6,916 bases of DNA from Nitrospirota bacterium (lineage in GTDB: Bacteria; Nitrospirota; Nitrospiria; JACQBZ01): the NCBI GenBank assembly GCA_016198945.1, contig JACQHO010000218.1, positions 1 to 6,916 on the forward strand, read 5' to 3'. The position numbers were made by a program, and so were the translations under genes. Under the pieces are notes generated by a model that worked only from the letters and a program-made list of their open reading frames with translations, was not told the origin of the DNA and made no database searches. Positions 1 to 5,533 of the stretch are shown here, piece after piece (the stretch's first letter is position 1; every line of letters begins with the position of its first letter).

Positions 1-1
1 A

Positions 2-781
2 TACCGTGCGGCACGAAGGCTCAGGGCGCGCGAACTGAAGCGGCGATTACATCCCAAAAACCCGGCCTCGCTCGCGCTGCGATTTCATGCGCAGACGGCC
101 GCCTGCTCGCACACGGCACAGCAGCCTTATAACAATGTCGTGCGCGTGGCCCTCCAGGCACTGTCGGCCGTGCTGGGCGGGGCCCAGTCACTCCATACAA
201 ACTCTCTGGATGAGACGCTTGCACTGCCGACCGAGGAGGCCGTCACGCTGGCGCTCCGCACTCAACAGATCATCGCGTATGAATCCGGAGTCGTCAATAC
301 GGTCGATCCATTAGGGGGATCGTATTATATTGAAACGCTGACGAACCGCATGGAAGAGGAGGCGATAAAATATTTCAAGCGCCTGGATGAACTGGGCGGA
401 ATGGTGGCCGCGATTGAACAAGGCTTCCCGCAACGCGAGATTCATCGCGCGGCCGCGGACTATCAGCGCGAGGTGGATGCCGGAGAGCGAATCATCGTCG
501 GCGTGAACCGGTTTCTGGAAGGACATGAGATTCCCATCCCGACGTTAAAGATCACGCAGGCGACCGAAGAGCGGCAGATTCACCATCTCAAACAGCGGAA
601 GGCCCGTCGTTCCCGACGACGCCCGGCCGCTGCGTTGTCCCGTCTCACCCGGTCTGCGAAGCAGGACGATTATCTCATGCCGGCGGTCATCGAGGCCGTC
701 CGCGCCGAAGCGACGGTGGGCGAGATTTGTGACGTCTTCCGAAAGGTCTACGGTGAGTATCGGGAAGGAAATGAATTTTAG
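2..781 (+). CDS. Acyl-CoA mutase large subunit (methylmalonyl-CoA mutase family), C-terminal part
   Basis: This is the 3' end of the catalytic (TIM-barrel) subunit of a coenzyme-B12-dependent acyl-CoA mutase; the frame is open to the window edge, so the start and N-terminal half are missing. About 259 residues are visible. Family blocks in order are RFHAQT, TAQQPYNN, LGGAQSLHTNSLDE, ALRTQQIIAYESGV, DPLGGSYY, GGMVAAIEQGFPQREI and the tail MPAVIEAVR...FRKVYGEYRE. Counting from the Gln of HAQT as Gln330 of the Propionibacterium enzyme, Asn366 and Glu370 fall exactly in HTNSLDE, so His328, Gln330 and the ribose-contacting pair are kept. No B12 domain follows the tail; it is encoded separately at 1631, as in the split large/small subunit type. 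Residues that set substrate choice (the Tyr89/Arg207 region) lie outside the window, so methylmalonyl-CoA is likely but isobutyryl-, ethylmalonyl- or 2-hydroxyisobutyryl-CoA cannot be excluded. The first ~40 visible residues are more divergent than the rest. Confidence 0.93.
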   Translation, partial: YRAARRLRARELKRRLHPKNPASLALRFHAQTAACSHTAQQPYNNVVRVALQALSAVLGGAQSLHTNSLDETLALPTEEAVTLALRTQQIIAYESGVVNTVDPLGGSYYIETLTNRMEEEAIKYFKRLDELGGMVAAIEQGFPQREIHRAAADYQREVDAGERIIVGVNRFLEGHEIPIPTLKITQATEERQIHHLKQRKARRSRRRPAAALSRLTRSAKQDDYLMPAVIEAVRAEATVGEICDVFRKVYGEYREGNEF

Positions 782-798
782 AGAATGGACCCCACCCT

Positions 799-1647
799 AT
801 GCGTTTTGGCCAGATCGAAACTCATACGCTAACTGACGGCCTGTTCCGGCTGGACGGCGGGGCGATGTTCGGGATCGTCCCCAAACCCCTCTGGGAGAAG
901 ACGAATCCCCCGGATGACCGAAACCGCGTCCGGATGAACCTCGGTGTGCTTCTGATCCGGGCCCATGGAAAAAATATACTAGTCGACACCGGTGCCGGAG
1001 GGAAGATGGAACCCAAATGGCAGGAGATCTACGCGCTCGAACGGAGGCCGAATCTTGAAGAATCGCTCGCGAAACTCCGCCTGACGCCGAACGACATCGA
1101 TATCGTCATCAACACGCATCTTCATTTCGACCATGCGGGCGGCAACACCTTCCGAGACGTTGATGGACAGATCGTTCCGACTTTTCCAAAAGCCCGTTAC
1201 TTTGTACAGAAAGGCGAATGGGACTGGGCGCATACAAAACATGAGCGCACGCAGTATGCCTATTTCAAGGACGACTTCTCGCCGCTGGAACGGAGCGGCC
1301 GGCTGACGCTTCTGAAGGGCGATGAAGAAATTTTAGGAGGCATCCGCGTCCTCGTGACGCCGGGCCATACGGAATTTCATCAATGCGCACTGGTTGAATC
1401 GGAAGGACAAAAAGCGATTTTTCTGGGCGATCTGATCCCGATGGTCTCCCATCTCCCCTATCCCTACGTCATGGGCTATGACCTTTTCCCGCTCAAGACG
1501 CTCGAGACAAAGAAAAAAATCCTACAGCAGTCCTATGACGAACATTGGCTCCTGATTTTCCAGCATGACCCCGACACCTCGATGGGCTATCTTAAGAAAG
1601 CCGACGGGAAATTCGCTCTGGAGGCGGTTCGTGACGCGACAGACTAA
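799..1647 (+). CDS. Metallo-beta-lactamase-fold hydrolase
   Basis: A 282-residue cytoplasmic protein with no signal peptide or membrane segment. It carries the full dinuclear-metal ligand set of the metallo-beta-lactamase fold: His107, His109, Asp111 and His112 in THLHFDHAGG, His190 in TPGHTEFH, Asp211 in FLGDLIP and His256 in FQHDPD. The N-terminal LTDGLFRLDGGAMFG and the early LVDTGAG loop are typical of the lactonase/hydrolase branch (relatives of AHL lactonases and SoxH-like proteins) rather than of glyoxalase II. I cannot name the substrate. The gene starts 17 nt after the mutase large subunit and its last 17 nt overlap the small subunit, so it is probably co-transcribed with both. There is no clear Shine-Dalgarno before ATG 799, but the conserved N-terminus begins there, which argues against the later Met23. 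A role on acyl-CoA thioesters or lactone-like by-products of the mutase pathway is only inference from position. Confidence 0.9.
   Translation: MRFGQIETHTLTDGLFRLDGGAMFGIVPKPLWEKTNPPDDRNRVRMNLGVLLIRAHGKNILVDTGAGGKMEPKWQEIYALERRPNLEESLAKLRLTPNDIDIVINTHLHFDHAGGNTFRDVDGQIVPTFPKARYFVQKGEWDWAHTKHERTQYAYFKDDFSPLERSGRLTLLKGDEEILGGIRVLVTPGHTEFHQCALVESEGQKAIFLGDLIPMVSHLPYPYVMGYDLFPLKTLETKKKILQQSYDEHWLLIFQHDPDTSMGYLKKADGKFALEAVRDATD
1620..1624 (+). promoter_or_regulatory. Shine-Dalgarno GGAGG setting a GTG start at 1631
   Basis: GGAGG lies 6 nt before the GTG at 1631, inside the end of the hydrolase gene. It supports 1631 over an in-frame ATG at 1565, which would overlap the hydrolase by 83 nt and add 22 residues unlike the family. 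The resulting 143-residue product matches the usual ~140-residue small subunit. Confidence 0.75.
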
Positions 1648-2062
1648 ACAATCGCCCCGGCCGTTGCACCGGCCGAGAGTTCTGGTCGCGAAGATCGGGC
1701 TGGACGGCCATGACCGGGGCGTAAAGCTCGTGGCCAAGGCGCTTCGCGATGCCGGGATCGAAGTGATCTATATGGGGCTTCACAATACGCCGGAGGAGAT
1801 CGTACGGTCGGCTGTCCAGGAAGACGTGGACGCCATCGGTCTGTCGATCCTGTCGGCCGCGCATCGGACGCTCTTCAAAGAAGTGATGCGTCTACTCAAG
1901 AAGCAAAGAGCGGACGACATCGCCGTTTTCGGCGGCGGGGTCATCCCGAGCGAAGATATCCCGGGTCTAAAAAGGCTGGGGGTCCGGGCCGTCTTCACGC
2001 CCGGGACGCCCTTGGAGGCGATCGTCATGTTCGTCAAAGAAGGATTGAAGTCAAAGGGATAA
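1631..2062 (+). CDS. Acyl-CoA mutase small subunit, B12-binding domain
   Basis: A 143-residue stand-alone cobalamin-binding domain, the partner of the large subunit ending at 781. It has the base-off/His-on signature DxHxxG as DGHDRG, with His27 the predicted lower cobalt ligand, preceded by the conserved Lys of VAKIGLDGH. The remaining Rossmann-like motifs are GLSILSAAH (the SxL motif contacting the nucleotide tail) and VFGGGVIP (the GG motif), then FTPGTPLEAIV near the end. Together with the large subunit it would form the active mutase that moves the acyl-CoA group through an adenosylcobalamin radical mechanism. GTG is chosen as the start because of the GGAGG 6 nt upstream and the family length; the reading frame overlaps the hydrolase stop by 17 nt, which suggests translational coupling. 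The short basic N-terminal leader (residues 1-15) is not part of the fold. Confidence 0.93.
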   Translation: MTRQTKQSPRPLHRPRVLVAKIGLDGHDRGVKLVAKALRDAGIEVIYMGLHNTPEEIVRSAVQEDVDAIGLSILSAAHRTLFKEVMRLLKKQRADDIAVFGGGVIPSEDIPGLKRLGVRAVFTPGTPLEAIVMFVKEGLKSKG

Positions 2063-2077
2063 AAGAACGGGCCATCG

Positions 2078-2812
2078 ATGTCATTCCCGGTTCGACAGAT
2101 CAGAAACGGCGATTTCCGCGCGGCGGCGAAGCTGATCACGGCGATTGAGCGGGGAGACCCGTCGGCGGTTCCGATCTTGAAGGCCCTCGCTCCTTATACC
2201 GGCCGGGCGCAGGTCATCGGAATCACCGGGCCGGTCGGGGCCGGCAAGAGCAGTCTGATCAATGAACTTACGACCGGCTACCGCCATCTTCGCCGGCGCG
2301 TGGGCATTCTTGCGGTGGACCCGACCAGCCCCGTCACCGGTGGAGCGATCCTCGGCGACCGGATCCGGATGAGGGATCATCTTACCGATCCCGGCGTCTT
2401 CATCCGAAGCCTCGCCGCTCGCGGCGCGCCGGGCGGGCTCCCCGTTTTGGTGCTGGCCGAGGCGTTGCACGTCCTCGATGCCCTCGGGATGGACGTGATT
2501 TTTATCGAGACGATCGGGATCGGCCAGGACCAGACGGCCGTTGCCTCCATCGCACGCACCACCGCGGTTGTCGTCAACCCGACCCTTGGAGACGAGGTCC
2601 AGCTTTTAAAGGCCGGGTTCATGGAGATCGCGGATATTTTTGTCGTCAATAAAGCCGACCTGCCCGGCGCGGATCGGATGGCGCTCCAGTTGGCCGAGCT
2701 GTCCGATGCCGTGAATCCCGCGCCGGTTTTTAAAACCTCGGCTCTCAAACACGAAGGACTCGACGAGCTGATCAAAGGACTGAACGACATCGGCAAAAAG
2801 ACTCGACGATGA
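2078..2812 (+). CDS. meaB: MeaB/ArgK-type G3E GTPase, mutase chaperone, short form
   Basis: A 244-residue P-loop GTPase of the MeaB/MMAA/ArgK family, which gates cofactor loading and protects B12 mutases from inactivation. Visible motifs are Walker A GPVGAGKS (51-58), the family block AVDPTSPVTGGAILGDRIRM (79-98), FIRSLAARG (108-116), IETIGIGQ (143-150, usually IETVGVGQ), LGDEVQLLKAG (170-180), VVNKAD (189-194, guanine specificity) and a KTSAL block near the end. The gene follows the small subunit by 15 nt, the expected neighbour for a mutase guardian. The oddity is length: family members run about 310-330 residues, with a C-terminal helical arm used for dimerisation, whereas this one stops some 50 residues after NKAD. 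The 3' end overlaps the next ATG (ATGA at 2809-2812), and no downstream frame looks like the missing arm. Either it is a natural short form or the end has been lost. Confidence 0.92.
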   Translation: MSFPVRQIRNGDFRAAAKLITAIERGDPSAVPILKALAPYTGRAQVIGITGPVGAGKSSLINELTTGYRHLRRRVGILAVDPTSPVTGGAILGDRIRMRDHLTDPGVFIRSLAARGAPGGLPVLVLAEALHVLDALGMDVIFIETIGIGQDQTAVASIARTTAVVVNPTLGDEVQLLKAGFMEIADIFVVNKADLPGADRMALQLAELSDAVNPAPVFKTSALKHEGLDELIKGLNDIGKKTRR

Positions 2813-3068
2813 TGACGACCGTTGCCGAACAACTGGCCGCCTTTGCCCAACGTCTGACGTTCGACGATCTTCCGGTGACGGTCGTCCACGAAGCGAAGCG
2901 GCGGGGGAGGCCCTCATCGAGATCAAACGATCCGGGACTCAAAAGAAGCTGCTCGACCGGATGCAGACCCGGCGGGAATTGTACGATCTTCTGGAGTATG
3001 GATATTACGAAACGCTGGAGGCGGAGGCCTCACTTGTCCGGCCACGATCCCGGAAACAACGCCGGTGA
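2809..3068 (+). pseudogene. Disrupted gene: MmgE/PrpD-like N-terminus, then frame change
   Basis: The ATG overlaps the meaB stop (ATGA), a normal coupled start. The first ~32 codons read MMTTVAEQLAAFAQRL, then TFDDLPVTVVHEAKRR, which resembles the N-terminal helices of MmgE/PrpD proteins (2-methylcitrate dehydratase family, normally ~450 residues). At the G run 2903-2907 the coding character moves to another frame: codons from 2904 read GEALIEIKRSGTQKKLLDRM and continue with LYDLLEYGYYETLEAE to a TGA at 3066-3068. The original frame becomes Cys/Arg/Ser-rich and shadow-like, ending at 3090. One missing base in the G run would rejoin the halves into an ~86-residue product. I do not recognise the second half. 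It may be a decayed mmgE/prpD fused to unrelated sequence by a deletion, or a small intact gene with a sequencing indel. An MmgE/PrpD gene would fit a propionate-type pathway next to the mutase. Confidence 0.45.
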
Positions 3069-3080
3069 ATCGTCCGGCGT
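3052..3080 (-). terminator. Possible weak terminator of mglA
   Basis: A perfect 7-bp inverted repeat, ACGCCGG at 3059-3065 and CCGGCGT at 3074-3080, with an 8-nt loop. On the - strand it begins 6 nt past the mglA stop and is followed by TGTTTCC, a poor U tract. On the + strand no T run follows. It lies within the end of the disrupted + strand gene. Confidence 0.4.
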
Positions 3081-3086
3081 CCCCGA

Positions 3087-3674
3087 CTAGGTGCCCTTCT
3101 TAATCTGCATGATCACCTGCTTGGCGATCTCCTTCAGGGTTTCAAAAACCCCCTGCCCTTGAGGAGCGACCGCCTCAAAGAAAGGCACCCCCTTCGGATT
3201 CAAGGCCTGATTCAATTCCTCCATGGAAACGGCGTTGGGAAGATCGCGCTTGTTATACTGGATGACGAACGGAAGTTGGTCCAGATTGTATCCCTGCTCC
3301 TGGAGATTCTTGCGGAGGTTCTCCATGCTCTCGATGTTCGCCTCCATTCGCTCCGCCTGGGAATCGGCCACAAACACAACGCCGTCCACGCCTTTCAGGA
3401 TCAGTTTTCGGCTCGCATCGTAGAAGACCTGCCCGGGAACGGTGTAGAGATGAAATCGAACCTTGAAACCCTTGATGTTCCCGAGAGCCAGCGGCAGAAA
3501 ATCGAAAAAGAGCGTGCGCTCGCTTTCGGTGGCGAGCGAGATCATTTTTCCTTTGCTGTCCGGATTCGTCTTTTTATAGATATACTGAAGATTCGTCGTT
3601 TTTCCGCACAGACCGGGACCGTAGAATACAAGCTTGCAGTTGATCTCGCGCGCTGAGTAATTAATGAACGACAT
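3087..3674 (-). CDS. mglA: MglA, Ras-like polarity GTPase
   Basis: A 195-residue small GTPase of the bacterial MglA family, which marks the leading cell pole in its GTP state and directs motility machinery (type IV pili, gliding) in Myxococcus. Motifs are Walker A GPGLCGKTT (19-27), the family-specific TVPGQV (78-83) in place of the Ras DxxGQ, and NKRD (141-144). The intrinsic arginine finger Arg53 (SERTLFFDFLP) and catalytic Gln82 described for MglA sit at exactly those positions, so it is predicted to be catalytically competent and stimulated by MglB. Length matches the family. It lies 42 nt after mglB in the same orientation, with only a weak ribosome site. Its stop TAG at 3087-3089 lies within a CTAG palindrome that holds a stop on both strands. 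The organism's motility system is not visible here. Confidence 0.96.
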   Translation of the reverse strand: MSFINYSAREINCKLVFYGPGLCGKTTNLQYIYKKTNPDSKGKMISLATESERTLFFDFLPLALGNIKGFKVRFHLYTVPGQVFYDASRKLILKGVDGVVFVADSQAERMEANIESMENLRKNLQEQGYNLDQLPFVIQYNKRDLPNAVSMEELNQALNPKGVPFFEAVAPQGQGVFETLKEIAKQVIMQIKKGT

Positions 3675-3716
3675 GCGGACTTAATCCCGGTTTGAATCCC
3701 GACCCATCAACCGCCA

Positions 3717-4229
3717 TCACCCAAAAAGCTTTTCGATGTCGTCTTCCGTGATCTCGGCAAAAGGCGACTTGGGTTGTTCTTTGTTGCCCCCTCCGGTTCC
3801 GGACGGGGCTTTCGCCTGATCCACTTTTTGCAGGATTCGCTGCAAGATTTGACTCAAGATCTCCACGCTCTTTTTGACCCGCAAACGCACCAGTCCCAAG
3901 GAAGACCGCTGGTCGAAGATCACGACCAGAATGACCCGGCCGACCAGGGAAATATGGATATTGTCGCGCTCTCCCTCGTGAAACAGGATCGAAAAATCCT
4001 TCTCGCCCAGGAGTTTCGCCATCCCGCCGGTGGCCGCGATGTTTCCGGCCGTCAACGAGGCCAGGGAGGTCGTGTCCAGATTCTCGGTTTCCCCGACGGC
4101 CGCGATCAACTGGCCGTTTTTGTCGACCAGAAAAGTCACCTTGGCATTGGCCTGTTGATGAAGACGATGGAGTTCTGCGTCAATCTGCTTGAACTCTTCT
4201 TCGTACATGATTAATCCGGGATCGGGCAT
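3717..4229 (-). CDS. mglB: MglB, roadblock/LC7 GTPase-activating partner of MglA
   Basis: A 170-residue roadblock/LC7-domain protein very like Myxococcus MglB, which acts as a dimer on one MglA monomer, stimulates GTP hydrolysis and defines the lagging pole. Shared blocks are MYEEEFKQID (8-17), ANAKVTFLVDKNGQLIAAVG, LDTTSLASLTAGNIAATGG, FHEGERDNIHISLVG and SSLGLVRLRVKKS. A Gly/Lys/Pro-rich linker follows, then the C-terminal SPFAEITEDDIEKLFG. That last segment corresponds to the tail reported to contact MglA allosterically, so the regulatory tail is retained. The start at 4229 has a GGAAGG ribosome site 7 nt upstream; the internal Met8 has a poorer one. It is the first gene of the mglBA pair and is preceded by its own promoter. 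Confidence 0.95.
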   Translation of the reverse strand: MPDPGLIMYEEEFKQIDAELHRLHQQANAKVTFLVDKNGQLIAAVGETENLDTTSLASLTAGNIAATGGMAKLLGEKDFSILFHEGERDNIHISLVGRVILVVIFDQRSSLGLVRLRVKKSVEILSQILQRILQKVDQAKAPSGTGGGNKEQPKSPFAEITEDDIEKLFG

Positions 4230-4236
4230 ACCACGA

Positions 4237-4242
4237 CCTTCC
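4237..4242 (-). promoter_or_regulatory. Ribosome binding site of mglB (GGAAGG)
   Basis: GGAAGG on the - strand with a 7-nt spacer to the ATG at 4229. It favours this start over the in-frame ATG at 4208 (Met8), whose upstream sequence has only GGATTA. Confidence 0.6.
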
Positions 4243-4265
4243 TATTGCGTAAAGAAATCCATGGA

Positions 4266-4294
4266 ATTATAGAGGAATTAGGAGGAGGTTGCAA
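4266..4294 (-). promoter_or_regulatory. Sigma70-type promoter for mglBA
   Basis: On the - strand, TTGCAA (4294-4289) and a perfect TATAAT (4271-4266) are separated by exactly 17 nt. The -35 matches TTGACA at 4 of 6 positions. Initiation would fall near 4259, giving a leader of about 30 nt with the mglB ribosome site in it. The element lies in the 117-nt gap between the 88-residue gene and mglB, so mglBA can be expressed apart from the genes upstream. Confidence 0.7.
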
Positions 4295-4346
4295 GCACAA
4301 GGTCTGAACAAGAAAACGGACGACAGGCTAGGATCCGGTCGGAGTT

Positions 4347-4613
4347 TCATCCCAGACGGGTTCCTTCATTTAAAAAATCGTCCTCTTCATCGGATGGGGC
4401 GGTCGGATCGGACAATCGGGCATAATGTCGGGCCCAGGTGATATAAATGTTTCCACTGTCGCGCATGGCCTGACAGGCTTTGCTCCATTGTTGCAGCCCA
4501 TCGGCATCACCCGCCTGTCGCAAATCGGCCGCGCGTTTCTCAAAGACCCGGTTAAGACTCTCGATCGCCCGGGTCACTTCCATGACGGACTGTTCGATTT
4601 CTTGATGGTGCAT
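4347..4613 (-). CDS. Small hypothetical protein with acidic tail
   Basis: I do not recognise this 88-residue protein. It is soluble, with no signal peptide, membrane segment or cysteine pair. Residues 1-56 look helical and amphipathic with heptad-like spacing (IEQSVMEVTRAIESLNRVFEK, then a second helix through LQQWSKACQAM). A short YITWARHYARL segment and an acidic Ser/Pro-rich tail (PTAPSDEEDDFLNEG) follow. It begins 27 nt after the FHA-like gene in the same direction, with only a GGGAAA-type ribosome site, and ends 117 nt before mglB. Position suggests it belongs with the FHA-like gene, possibly as an adaptor; that is inference. Codon use resembles the neighbours, and the overlapping + strand reading is shadow-like, so the gene is probably real. 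Confidence 0.7.
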   Translation of the reverse strand: MHHQEIEQSVMEVTRAIESLNRVFEKRAADLRQAGDADGLQQWSKACQAMRDSGNIYITWARHYARLSDPTAPSDEEDDFLNEGTRLG

Positions 4614-4640
4614 GGGATTTCCCGCGTCTTTTCGGCGGCC

Positions 4641-5453
4641 TTAACCTCCGATCAGAAGCGAATCAACAACGGCGCCAAAGAAGGTCGTCTCAAAGTTTTG
4701 ATGGTGGTGAAGCAGCTGTTCCAGCACGAACCGGCCCCGCTTGACGGGATCCTTCTGGCCCTGCGGTTCGGCGGCTTTCAAGAAGGCCCGCGCGGCCTGC
4801 TGATAACGGACCAGACCGTCCTTTGTGAGAAGATCGATGCGTGTACCGTTCTGGGTGTTATGGTCCTCAATGCCGATCTCGTCTCCGGATATCGTGAGCG
4901 TCAGATGTTCCTTTTCGATATACCGCCCTATGATCTGAACATAGTTATTTTCTCCCGCCGCGGTCGGGCGGCTTCCGAACAGATAGGTGCCGTCTCGAAG
5001 GCGGCGGACCAGAGCATAATCTCTTCCTATCGTCGTGTCCCGGACCGTTAAGAACCAGTCCCCTTTCTTTGGATCCTTGATGAAGTAAACCGAAAGAACG
5101 CCGATATTGAGCCTGAAGATGGGGGATTTAAACCGGTAGCGGTTATTCCCCATTCCCCCGATAAAGGCATGTTCGATGCTTTTCTCGAGCTCAAAAAAAA
5201 GGCGGCATTTGAATAGGCCGGGGGCAACCTCGGTGATTTGACCGCCATCGACCAGGCTGCGAAGATGGGTCGTCACCTGCTCCACGGCCTGTGCCTGTTT
5301 CTGAGGATCCTTGGGGGACTGCAGTTTGAGAAGCGTGAGCAGATCTTCGACGGTAAATGCCCGATGGGGCTCCCGTTCCAGGATTCTTAAAACAAGGTCC
5401 TTTAAACTAAGTGGGGTGACGGCCGGTACCGTGGGCTTGACGGTTGTCTCCAT
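4641..5453 (-). CDS. Winged-helix plus FHA-like domain protein
   Basis: About 270 residues in three parts. Residues ~15-85 look like a winged helix: LSLKDLVLRILEREP, FTVEDLLTLLK, then a recognition-like helix and the wing GGQITEVAPGLFKC. A beta-rich middle (~87-145) holds the GGMGNNRYRFKSP segment. Residues ~150-215 resemble an FHA domain: YLFGSRP, then EKEHLTLTISGD, then IEDHNTQNGT, the last matching the D-x-N-x-x-N-G-T turn. The usual Ser of the SxxH phosphopeptide motif is not present, so phosphothreonine binding is uncertain. The final ~50 residues are helical (YQQAARAFLKAAEP) with an HHH cluster. FHA proteins generally read Ser/Thr phosphorylation. ATG 5453 is chosen because GGGAG lies just upstream; an ATG at 5465 in frame has no ribosome site. 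It is the first gene after the oxidoreductase terminator and heads the group leading to mglBA. Confidence 0.8.
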   Translation of the reverse strand: METTVKPTVPAVTPLSLKDLVLRILEREPHRAFTVEDLLTLLKLQSPKDPQKQAQAVEQVTTHLRSLVDGGQITEVAPGLFKCRLFFELEKSIEHAFIGGMGNNRYRFKSPIFRLNIGVLSVYFIKDPKKGDWFLTVRDTTIGRDYALVRRLRDGTYLFGSRPTAAGENNYVQIIGRYIEKEHLTLTISGDEIGIEDHNTQNGTRIDLLTKDGLVRYQQAARAFLKAAEPQGQKDPVKRGRFVLEQLLHHHQNFETTFFGAVVDSLLIGG

Positions 5454-5458
5454 GATCT

Positions 5459-5463
5459 CTCCC
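5459..5463 (-). promoter_or_regulatory. Ribosome binding site setting the FHA-like gene start
   Basis: GGGAG on the - strand, 5 nt before ATG 5453. This sequence is itself the first codons of the longer reading from ATG 5465, which is why the shorter start is preferred. Confidence 0.55.
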
Positions 5464-5480
5464 ATGACTCTTAAATAAAA

Positions 5481-5520
5481 AAACGAACACCCCCACCGCG
5501 GAAACGGGTGGGGGTTTTGT
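5481..5520 (-). terminator. Rho-independent terminator, both orientations possible
   Basis: An 8-bp perfect GC-rich stem (CCCCCACC at 5490-5497, GGTGGGGG at 5507-5514), extended by A5489-T5515, with a 9-nt loop GCGGAAACG. On the - strand it follows the ferredoxin-like gene by about 20 nt and is followed by TGTTCG and seven T. On the + strand TTTTGTATTT follows directly. It closes the oxidoreductase operon; there is no + strand gene reaching it. Confidence 0.85.
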
Positions 5521-5533
5521 ATTTAAACGACGG

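Noticed and set aside
1565..1630. Longer small-subunit start at ATG 1565
   Set aside because: The extra residues are unlike the family and read through the hydrolase gene; GTG 1631 has GGAGG at 6 nt and gives the standard length.
2377..2889. 170-codon - strand open frame antisense to meaB
   Set aside because: Ser/Arg/Ala-rich shadow with no motif; meaB on the + strand has all GTPase motifs.
3159..3656. 165-codon + strand open frame
   Set aside because: It is the complement of mglA, whose protein is unmistakable; the + strand reading has no family features.
3774..4214. 146-codon + strand open frame
   Set aside because: Antisense to mglB; composition is shadow-like.
4245..4272. Promoter-like TTGCGT, 17 nt, TATAGA on the + strand
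   Set aside because: No + strand gene follows it; the overlapping - strand match is better and has a gene with a ribosome site downstream.
4281..4288. GGAGGAGG on the + strand as a ribosome binding site
   Set aside because: No start codon with a coding frame follows at a suitable distance; it is the spacer of the - strand promoter.
4425..5051. 208-codon + strand open frame spanning two - strand genes
   Set aside because: It crosses the boundary between the FHA-like and 88-residue genes and lacks recognisable motifs; the - strand readings have domains and ribosome sites.
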